The notes under the pieces are model-generated. The model made no database searches. It was not told the origin of the DNA and worked only from the letters and a program-made list of their open reading frames with translations. From NCBI GenBank assembly GCA_902595535.1, contig CACJQI010000005.1:53423-117422 (forward strand): a stretch of DNA of 64,000 nucleotides, written 5' to 3'. The DNA is from an uncultured Pelagibacteraceae bacterium (GTDB lineage: Bacteria; Pseudomonadota; Alphaproteobacteria; Pelagibacterales; Pelagibacteraceae). This document shows, piece after piece, positions 57,570 through 64,000 of the stretch; within the stretch, counting starts at the first letter, position 1, and every line of letters starts with the position of its first letter. The position numbers were made by a program, and so were the translations under genes.

Positions 57570-58007
57570 TTATAAGTTTTCAGCTCTTTTTTGAAAAGCG
57601 TCTGCAATTTTATTTAAACCAAATTGGAAAGATTTTGTCATAATCATATTTAAAAACTTATTTTTTATTTCAAAATCAACATCAAATTGAACTTCTGTAT
57701 AATTTTCCTTTTGTATAAATTTCCAATTATTTTCAAGATGTTTTAAAGGACCACCAATATTAGTTACATGAATGGTGTCATTTTTTTTATGATATCTGAC
57801 ATCACTTTTATATGTATCTACAAAAGGTTTTTTACCAATGGTGAGATCTGCAATAATTGCTATCTGATCCTCATTATCATTTTTTTCATAAACTTTAGAG
57901 TTTATACAAAATGGAATGAACTCAGGATATTTTTCAATATCTAAAACAAAATCAATTAATTTTTGTTTCTCACTAGCTATTTGCCTGGTTACTGAGGCTT
58001 TAGGCAT
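57570..58007 (-). CDS. COQ10/RatA-like START-domain protein
   Basis: 145-residue SRPBCC-fold protein. It opens PKASVTRQIASEKQKLIDFVLDIEKYPEFIPFC and ends with FDVDFEIKNKFLNMIMTKSFQFGLNKIADAFQKRA, both typical of the coenzyme-Q-binding COQ10/RatA family. In Alphaproteobacteria the gene next to lipA is usually called the COQ10 homologue and is linked to ubiquinone use; the RatA toxin label of E. coli is less likely. It overlaps lipA by 1 base. Confidence 0.88.
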   Translation of the reverse strand: MPKASVTRQIASEKQKLIDFVLDIEKYPEFIPFCINSKVYEKNDNEDQIAIIADLTIGKKPFVDTYKSDVRYHKKNDTIHVTNIGGPLKHLENNWKFIQKENYTEVQFDVDFEIKNKFLNMIMTKSFQFGLNKIADAFQKRAENL

Positions 58008-58933
58008 TAATTATTTTTCAATCTGTTTTGTTGAAGTTTAGCAAAGTCTTCATCTGCGTGGTAAGACGATCTAGTTAAAGGTGAAGATGAAACTAATAGA
58101 AAACCTTTAGATTTAGCAATATTTTCTAAATCTTTAAATTCATCTGGATGATAATATCTGCTGAGTGGATGATGTTTTACTGAAGGTTGTAAATATTGAC
58201 CAATAGTTAAAAAATCAACCTTTGCAGATCTTAGATCATCCATTACTTGTATTAACTCATCTTTTTCTTCACCAAGACCAACCATTAAACCTGATTTAGT
58301 AAAAACTTTTTTATTAATTTTTTTCACATTTTTCAACAACTCCAATGAACCAAAGTATCTAGCGCCAGGTCTTACCTTCAAATAAAGACGAGGAACCGTT
58401 TCAATATTATGATTAAAAACATCTAAATCAGCTTCTAAGATCTTTTTATATGCATCTACTTTTCTAAGAAAATCTGGTGTTAATACTTCAATAGATGTGT
58501 TTGGATTTTTTTTACGAGTTGCAGTAATTACTTCAAAAAAGTGATTTGAACCACCATCCTTAAGATCGTCACGATCCACAGATGTTATAACTACATGTTT
58601 TAAATTTAATTTTTTAACAGCATTTGAAATTTTATAAGGCTCAAAAGGATCTAGGCTTTCTGGTTTACCAGTTTTAACGTCACAAAATGCACATGCTCTT
58701 GTACAGGTATCACCCATAATCATAAAAGTTGCATGTCTCTTGCTCCAGCACTCAGTAATATTTGGACAATTTGCTTCCTGACAAACAGTAACTAAATTGT
58801 TTTGGTTGACTACTGTTTTTGTTAAAAAAAATTCTTTACTATTAGAAAGTTTTGACCTGATCCAATCTGGTTTTTTTTTAATTGGATTAATCGGTTTATT
58901 AACTTTTTCTGGGTGTCTAATTTTACTAGTCAT
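58007..58933 (-). CDS. lipA: Lipoyl synthase
   Basis: Radical SAM enzyme inserting sulfur into octanoylated proteins. Both Fe-S clusters are visible: the auxiliary cysteines in [13 protein letters not shown] and the radical SAM motif CTRACAFC. The terminal RSSYHAD Ser/Arg motif for auxiliary cluster binding is also present. Length is 308 residues. It overlaps the ftsB-like gene by 8 bases. Confidence 0.96.
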   Translation of the reverse strand: MTSKIRHPEKVNKPINPIKKKPDWIRSKLSNSKEFFLTKTVVNQNNLVTVCQEANCPNITECWSKRHATFMIMGDTCTRACAFCDVKTGKPESLDPFEPYKISNAVKKLNLKHVVITSVDRDDLKDGGSNHFFEVITATRKKNPNTSIEVLTPDFLRKVDAYKKILEADLDVFNHNIETVPRLYLKVRPGARYFGSLELLKNVKKINKKVFTKSGLMVGLGEEKDELIQVMDDLRSAKVDFLTIGQYLQPSVKHHPLSRYYHPDEFKDLENIAKSKGFLLVSSSPLTRSSYHADEDFAKLQQNRLKNN

Positions 58934-59225
58934 CTTTTTTTATTATATAAATTGTCTCTTCTTTTTTACCAAACAAAAACCTTTCTCTGATTAAAGTTTC
59001 AATGTAATCAAGATCTAAATTCGTGCTTAATAATGAGTTTTTATGATCTAAGTCATTTATCTTATTAGTTAAAGTTAATTCCTCTTTTTTCAAGTCGGAC
59101 AAAAGTTCCTTTTTTTTAATATAAGAAAAATAACCTCTTTCACCAGACATTAGATTAAAACCGAAATATAAAATCAAAAATATAGATATTAATAAAAAAT
59201 AATTTCGTTTTATTAACCTCAGCAT
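58926..59225 (-). CDS. ftsB: FtsB/DivIC-like septum formation protein
   Basis: 99-residue bitopic membrane protein. A short cytoplasmic N-terminus and one helix ([17 protein letters not shown]) are followed by the GERGYFSYI motif and a coiled coil ([29 protein letters not shown]), then [20 protein letters not shown]. This is the FtsB/DivIC architecture of the divisome. Located next to eno, as ftsB is in most Proteobacteria. Shares a base with the eno stop. Confidence 0.85.
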   Translation of the reverse strand: MLRLIKRNYFLLISIFLILYFGFNLMSGERGYFSYIKKKELLSDLKKEELTLTNKINDLDHKNSLLSTNLDLDYIETLIRERFLFGKKEETIYIIKKDD

Positions 59226-60481
59226 TAATTGATTTTATTCATCCTTGCCGTTTTTCCAAGTTCTTCTTCTATACGAAGTAATTGATTATATTTTGCAACT
59301 CTTTCAGATCTAGCTAATGACCCAGTTTTTATTTGATTTGAATTTGTTCCAACTGCTAAATCTGCAATAAATGTATCTTCACTTTCACCAGATCTATGTG
59401 AAATTATTGTTTTATAACCTATGGTTTGTGCAAATTTTATTACATCTAATGTTTCGGATACAGTTCCGATTTGATTAAGTTTTATCAAAATTGAATTTGA
59501 TGAAATATTTAAAAAACCTTTTTTAAGTCTTTCAAGGTTTGTTACATACAAGTCATCTCCAACAATTTGAACATTATTAGTTGATTTCATCAACTTATTC
59601 CATGCCAACCAGTCATCTTCTGCAAATGGATCTTCTATAGATTTAATTTTATATTTTTTAATTATTTTTTGGTATTCTTTGATGGATTTTTCAACTGATA
59701 TGTAGTTTTTAGAATGAATTGAATACTTTTTTTTTCTAAATAATTCATTGGCAGCCACATCAAGACAGATTGAAACATCTTTGCCATTTTTAAACCCTGA
59801 TTTATTTATCGCTTTTACAATTAAATCTAGAGCTTGATTGTTGCTACTAATCATAGGTGCAAAACCACCCTCATCACCTACAGATGTTGATAAACCTTTA
59901 TCTTTAATCAATTTACTTAAGCTTTTAATGACCAAGAAACATATTCTCATAGCTTCAGTGAAACTTTTAGCTCTGTCAGGTCTAATCATAAATTCTTGTA
60001 TTCTCAATCCATTATTAGCATGTGCTCCACCATTAATAATATTCATCAAGGGATAAGGCAGTTGGTAATTATTTTTTTTAAAAAAAGTTTTATATAAAGG
60101 TAGTTTTTTTGCTTTTGCTGAAAGCTTTTTAACTGCCATCGATACAGCTAGCACTGCATTAGCTCCAAGGTTTGTTTTTTGTCTAGTTCCGTCTAAATTA
60201 ATTAATAAAGTATCTATTCGTTCTTGATTGTGAACACTTTGACCTTTTAATTTTTTAGAAATTTTTGTATTTACTAAATTAACAGCAGTTAAAACACTTT
60301 TTCCAAGATATCTTTTATTATTTGTATCTCTTTTTTCAAATGCCTCAAAGGTGCCGGTTGATGCGCCTGATGGACAAATGGAAGAAGCACTATTATTTTT
60401 TATAAAAACTTCTGCTTCAACTGTTGGATTTCCTCTGCTATCAAATACTTGACGTGCTTTTACTTTTAAAATCTTGCTCAC
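59225..60481 (-). CDS. eno: Enolase
   Basis: Interconverts 2-phosphoglycerate and phosphoenolpyruvate. Motifs include ARQVFDSRGNPTVEAEV, INGGAHANNGL, SVGDEGGFAP, the metal ligands in SIEDPFAEDDW and VGDDLYVTN, and SHRSGESEDTFIADLAVG near the C-terminus. Length is 418 residues. Overlaps kdsA and ftsB by 1 base each. Confidence 0.96.
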   Translation of the reverse strand: MSKILKVKARQVFDSRGNPTVEAEVFIKNNSASSICPSGASTGTFEAFEKRDTNNKRYLGKSVLTAVNLVNTKISKKLKGQSVHNQERIDTLLINLDGTRQKTNLGANAVLAVSMAVKKLSAKAKKLPLYKTFFKKNNYQLPYPLMNIINGGAHANNGLRIQEFMIRPDRAKSFTEAMRICFLVIKSLSKLIKDKGLSTSVGDEGGFAPMISSNNQALDLIVKAINKSGFKNGKDVSICLDVAANELFRKKKYSIHSKNYISVEKSIKEYQKIIKKYKIKSIEDPFAEDDWLAWNKLMKSTNNVQIVGDDLYVTNLERLKKGFLNISSNSILIKLNQIGTVSETLDVIKFAQTIGYKTIISHRSGESEDTFIADLAVGTNSNQIKTGSLARSERVAKYNQLLRIEEELGKTARMNKIN

Positions 60482-61305
60482 TATTTTTTTATCAAATTAT
60501 CGATATCACTCAATTGTTTTAATAAGTTTTCTAATTTATCTAATGGAACCATATTAGGTCCATCAGATGGAGCATTATCTGGGTCTTGATGAGTTTCAAT
60601 AAACACTCCTGCAACACCAACTGCAACTGCAGCTCTTGCTAAATATTCTACAAATTCTCTTTGACCACCTGAAGATTCTCCTTGACCTCCTGGTTGTTGA
60701 ACAGAATGGGTTGCATCAAAAATTACTGGGTAACCATTCTTTGCCATTATCGGTAAAGATCTCATATCAGATACTAGAGTATTGTAACCAAAACTCGCTC
60801 CTCTTTCTGTTACTAAAATATTTTCATTTCCAGAGTCTGAAATTTTTTTTGTAACATTAACCATGTCCCATGGGGCAAGAAACTGACCCTTTTTTACATT
60901 TATAATTTTATTAGTTTGTGCAGCTGCAATTAGCAAATCTGTTTGTCTGCATAAAAATGCAGGGATCTGCAATATATCAACATGATTTGCTAAAATTGAA
61001 CATTGTTCTGCGTTATGAATATCTGTTAAAATTGGAACATCTAATTCTTTTTTAATTTTATCAAATATTGGTAATGAGGTCTCTAATCCAGCACCACGCT
61101 CACCCTTTAAACTAGTTCTATTGGCTTTGTCAAATGAAGTTTTATAAATAAATCCTAAATTAAATTTTTTTGTAATCTCTTTAATTTTACCAGCCATGTC
61201 CATAGCATGTTGTTCAGTTTCAAGCTGACAAGGACCTGCTATAATGCAAATTTTATTATCGTTTGAAATTTCTAAGTTTTCGCAATTTACTTTAATGCTA
61301 GTCAT
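60481..61305 (-). CDS. kdsA: 3-deoxy-D-manno-octulosonate 8-phosphate synthase (metal-dependent type)
   Basis: Condenses phosphoenolpyruvate with arabinose 5-phosphate to make KDO for LPS. The sequence [15 protein letters not shown] has Cys at the position that marks the metal-dependent class (Aquifex type), unlike the Asn of E. coli Kds[41 protein letters not shown] and [11 protein letters not shown] are all present. Length is 274 residues. It sits between pyrG (4-base overlap) and eno; the product PEP of enolase is its substrate. Implies an LPS-type outer membrane. Confidence 0.95.
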   Translation of the reverse strand: MTSIKVNCENLEISNDNKICIIAGPCQLETEQHAMDMAGKIKEITKKFNLGFIYKTSFDKANRTSLKGERGAGLETSLPIFDKIKKELDVPILTDIHNAEQCSILANHVDILQIPAFLCRQTDLLIAAAQTNKIINVKKGQFLAPWDMVNVTKKISDSGNENILVTERGASFGYNTLVSDMRSLPIMAKNGYPVIFDATHSVQQPGGQGESSGGQREFVEYLARAAVAVGVAGVFIETHQDPDNAPSDGPNMVPLDKLENLLKQLSDIDNLIKK

Positions 61306-62918
61306 ATATGATTTTTTGCTGCTTTGATAAATGATGAGAATAAAGGATGAGGAGATAAAGGTCTAGATTTAAATTCAGGATGAAACTGAACTCCGATAAA
61401 CCAAGGATGGTTTTTTAATTCTATAATCTCTGGTAACTTATTATCTGGTGATAAACCTGAGAAAATCATGCCTTTTTTTTCAAATTTATCTTTAAAAACA
61501 ATGTTTACTTCATATCTATGCCTATGTCTTTCTTTAATAATTTTTGATTTATAAATTTTTTTAATTAATGAATTGTCTTTAAGTTTAGCATCATATGAAC
61601 CTAATCTCATTGTTCCGCCAAGATCTTTGTCTGTACCTTTAATCATTTTACCATCTTTAGACCATTCGGTAATTAAACCAACTATTGGTAATCCCCTTTT
61701 ATCAAATTCACTTGAAGTTGCATTTTTGATATTTAATTGATTTCTTGCAAATTCAATAATAGCCATTTGCATTCCATAACATATTCCTAGAAATGGAATT
61801 TTATTTAATCTTGAATGTTTAATGGCTTCAATTTTTCCATCTGTTCCTCTTTTACCAAATCCACCTGGTATCAATATGCCCGAAATATTTTTTAGTTTTT
61901 TCTTAATTTCTGAAACTTTTAATTTTTCAGAATCTATTCTTACTAAATTAACCTTAACATTATTTTCAATACCACCATGTGTTAAAGCTTCATCTAATGA
62001 TTTATAAGCATCTTTAAGGTCAACATATTTACCAATAATAGCAATATTTACTTGTCTTTTATTTTGTAAAATAACTTTAGTAATTTTTTTCCATGGATTT
62101 AAATTTGCTGATTTTTTTGGTTTTAATCTAAAATAATTTAACACCTGAAGATCTAACTTTTCTTTGAAAAAACTCATTGGAGCTTCATAAATAGTTCTAA
62201 CATCAACTGTTTCGATTACATTTTTGATATCAACATTACAAAATAATGAAATTTTCTTTCTGTGTTCTAAAGGTATTGGTCTTTCTGATCTACAAATTAT
62301 TATATCAGGTTGAATTCCTATGCTTCTTAACTCTTTTACGGAATGCTGAGTTGGTTTTGTTTTAATTTCATCTGAAGCTTTTAAATAAGGTACTAATGTA
62401 AGATGTATAAACAATGCATTTTTTTTACCGACATCATTTGCAAATTGCCTAATAGCTTCTACAAATGGCAAACTTTCAATATCCCCTACAATTCCCCCTA
62501 TTTCACAAATTACAAAATCTTCTTTTGAAGAATCATTTTTAATAAATTGTTTTATTCGATCTGTAATATGAGGAATTACTTGAACTGTTTTACCTAGGTA
62601 CTCACCCTTTCGTTCTTTTTTAAGAACATCATTATAAATTTTACCAGTTGTAATATTATCTGATTTTTTTGCTGATACCCCTGAAAATCTTTCATAGTGA
62701 CCTAGATCTAAATCAGTTTCTGCACCGTCATCTGTTACGTAAACTTCCCCGTGTTGGAATGGACTCATTGTTCCTGGGTCAACATTTAAATATGGATCCA
62801 ATTTTCTTAATCTAACTTTGTATCCTCTAGATTGTAATAAATATGCTAGTGATGCTGAAGAGAGACCTTTACCTAAAGAAGAAACCACGCCGCCGGTGAC
62901 AAATATATATCGCGCCAT
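61302..62918 (-). CDS. pyrG: CTP synthase
   Basis: Aminates UTP to CTP with glutamine. The N-terminal synthetase shows [20 protein letters not shown] and [31 protein letters not shown]; the class I glutaminase has GICYGMQ with the catalytic Cys and FHPEF near the end. Length is 538 residues. It overlaps kdsA by 4 bases and follows secG after 44 bases, a common secG-pyrG-kdsA-eno order. Confidence 0.96.
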   Translation of the reverse strand: MARYIFVTGGVVSSLGKGLSSASLAYLLQSRGYKVRLRKLDPYLNVDPGTMSPFQHGEVYVTDDGAETDLDLGHYERFSGVSAKKSDNITTGKIYNDVLKKERKGEYLGKTVQVIPHITDRIKQFIKNDSSKEDFVICEIGGIVGDIESLPFVEAIRQFANDVGKKNALFIHLTLVPYLKASDEIKTKPTQHSVKELRSIGIQPDIIICRSERPIPLEHRKKISLFCNVDIKNVIETVDVRTIYEAPMSFFKEKLDLQVLNYFRLKPKKSANLNPWKKITKVILQNKRQVNIAIIGKYVDLKDAYKSLDEALTHGGIENNVKVNLVRIDSEKLKVSEIKKKLKNISGILIPGGFGKRGTDGKIEAIKHSRLNKIPFLGICYGMQMAIIEFARNQLNIKNATSSEFDKRGLPIVGLITEWSKDGKMIKGTDKDLGGTMRLGSYDAKLKDNSLIKKIYKSKIIKERHRHRYEVNIVFKDKFEKKGMIFSGLSPDNKLPEIIELKNHPWFIGVQFHPEFKSRPLSPHPLFSSFIKAAKNHI

Positions 62919-62962
62919 GGAATTATCTTATAGCGAATAAAAAATGAAAAGAAAAGAATTAA

Positions 62963-63262
62963 TTAATTATTTTCTGGAATTGAAGGTGTATCTTCAGTCT
63001 TTTCTTCTACAGTATCTAAAACTGAACTAGTTGGTGTTAATTCTGCTCTTGAAATAATAGTCAATGCTAAACTACAAATAATAAATAATGTTGCAACTAT
63101 TGCAGTAGCTTTTGTCATAAAACTGCCTGCAGACCTTGATAACATAAAATTTTCTTGTGAAACACCTATGCCTAGAGCTCCACCTTCTGATTTTTGTAAT
63201 AAAATTAAAGAAACCAAAATTAAAGCTAATATGATGTTAATCACTAATAATATATTTTCCAT
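62963..63262 (-). CDS. secG: Protein-export membrane protein SecG
   Basis: Small SecYEG subunit with two helices. MENILLVINIILALILVSLILLQKSEGGALGIG is the family N-terminus, followed by SRSAGSFMTKATAIVATLFIICSLALTII. I chose the ATG at 63262 (99 aa), since the in-frame ATG 63 bases upstream adds a basic, non-conserved leader. A Thr/Glu-rich tail follows the second helix. It lies 44 bases upstream of pyrG. Confidence 0.92.
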   Translation of the reverse strand: MENILLVINIILALILVSLILLQKSEGGALGIGVSQENFMLSRSAGSFMTKATAIVATLFIICSLALTIISRAELTPTSSVLDTVEEKTEDTPSIPENN

Positions 63263-63415
63263 GGAGGGATTAATTATAGGTTTTTTAAAATATAGCAATA
63301 AGATTTTTAAAAGGATATATCTCAACTTTCTATAAAAAGGCTTAAATTTATTATGATTATGATTATTAATATTTCTGGAAATTTTTTTATTTGTTAAGTA
63401 AGTTAAGTAAAAATA

Positions 63416-64000
63416 ATGATAAGAATTTTATTCACAATAATTATAGCAGTTTTGCTATCAACTTCCGCTGCGAACTCTAAATTACTAGAGAGAGATTATT
63501 TATCTATTTTCAGTAAATATAAAGTCAATAATTCTGCAGCAAGAAACATTATTAATAAATGTGTTGAAAAATTTGGAAGACAAAATTTAAAAATGACAAA
63601 AAATAACAATGGTGAAAATGTTATTAATCATTCCAACATGAATGGCTTTTTAAATTGTACAAATAAAAATGTTCTTCAAAATATTAAACCTGTAATTGGA
63701 ATTAACCAGCTTAATAAAAAAAAAACTGAAGAGTTTATTTTGAATAATGAATTAATATTTGATGATGGTAAAGGAAATGGGAAGGTTATTTATAAATTTA
63801 ATATTAATGATTATAAAATTTTTAAAGATGGAAAACAAATAGGTCAAGATGGTTGGAGGTTTAGTAAAACTCAACAACTAAGAGTTTTTATGGATGGAAA
63901 AAAAACAACCTGGAGAATTTCAAAAAACAAATTAGCATTATCAATTAAAAAAGGATCAAGCAAAGCAATTCCATATTTTCTTGATTGGGAAAACAAGGAA
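63416..64000 (+). CDS. Unrecognised secreted protein, N-terminal part
   Basis: Translation from the ATG at 63416 stays open to the window end (195 codons). A clear signal peptide (MIRILFTIIIAVLLSTSAANS) predicts export to the periplasm. The mature part is Asn/Lys-rich with Cys at about residues 48 and 81 and a repeated GDGK/MDGKK character, but no domain that I know. It is divergent from secG (153 bases between starts). No function is proposed. Confidence 0.75.
   Translation, partial: MIRILFTIIIAVLLSTSAANSKLLERDYLSIFSKYKVNNSAARNIINKCVEKFGRQNLKMTKNNNGENVINHSNMNGFLNCTNKNVLQNIKPVIGINQLNKKKTEEFILNNELIFDDGKGNGKVIYKFNINDYKIFKDGKQIGQDGWRFSKTQQLRVFMDGKKTTWRISKNKLALSIKKGSSKAIPYFLDWENKE

Noticed and set aside
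57541..57570. Possible terminator between pncC and the COQ10-like gene (AAGCTTAT/ATAAGTTT)
   Set aside because: The stem is short, AT-only at its ends and mismatched; too weak to call.

Overview
The window is very AT-rich and densely packed, with many overlapping genes, spacers usually under 100 bases, and no spacer of 300 bases or more. I saw no mobile elements, rRNA genes or CRISPR arrays. Gene content and order are alphaproteobacterial: rlpA-dac-tmk-holB-metG, argS-nagZ-scpAB-tatABC-serS-yajC-secDF, eno-ftsB-lipA-coq10, ntrYX next to trkAH, a fused ispDF, aapJQMP and AqpS/ArsC. Together with the small gene sizes and A/T-rich homopolymers this points to a streamlined marine SAR11 (Pelagibacterales) bacterium. 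That assignment is inferred from layout and remembered protein character, not from a search.

Layout. 1-6696 (minus): envelope, nucleotide and replication operon rarD-mltB-rlpA-dac-tmk-holB-metG, with metG cut by the window edge. 6783-10865: tRNA-Ser(UGA), sdhE, recG, a DUF502 membrane protein, a Tat/lipoprotein M48 peptidase and tRNA-Lys(UUU). 10949-16154 (minus): ssb, gyrA, coaD, a secreted cyclophilin and tgt. 16243-19743 (plus): uvrA and a PuuD-like membrane protein. 19746-30532 (minus): dgt, argS, a small membrane protein, nagZ, scpAB, tatABC, serS, yajC and secDF. 30583-31676 (plus): an A-type Fe-S carrier and exonuclease III. 31668-35720: zinc locus, with znuC-znuB-zur plus a dehydrogenase diverging from znuA around two tandem Zur-box-like palindromes. 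35802-38234 (plus): a small membrane protein, an arsenate reductase and an AqpS-like channel, then a PiT-like permease behind a structured leader. 38259-43809 (minus): valS, ilvD and manC. 43933-44132: tRNA-Cys and tRNA-Asn. 44227-49475: an XRE regulator, the general amino acid transporter aapJQMP with an internal terminator, and tRNA-Arg(UCU). 49510-55451 (minus): ntrY, ntrX, trkA and a frameshifted trkH. 55477-57537 (plus): ispDF, pgpA and pncC. 57570-63262 (minus): secG, pyrG, kdsA, eno, ftsB, lipA and a COQ10/RatA-like gene. 63416-64000 (plus): the start of an unrecognised secreted protein.

How the genes work together. Most of the window is conserved housekeeping: export (Sec and Tat accessory factors), chromosome segregation (ScpAB), cell-wall turnover (DacA-like, MltB, NagZ, RlpA-like) and lipid, LPS and isoprenoid precursor supply. 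The environment-facing parts are zinc uptake, amino acid uptake, arsenic detoxification, potassium uptake and a PiT-like permease.

No wholly new multi-gene system is obvious. The points most worth checking are: loss of two zinc ligands in TGT; an NtrX without the sigma-54 loop and with a Walker B Glu-to-Gln change; trkH split at an eight-base homopolymer; the Zur-box pair and a 48-base coding repeat in znuA; the dehydrogenase coupled to zur; and paired inverted repeats in the aapJ leader.
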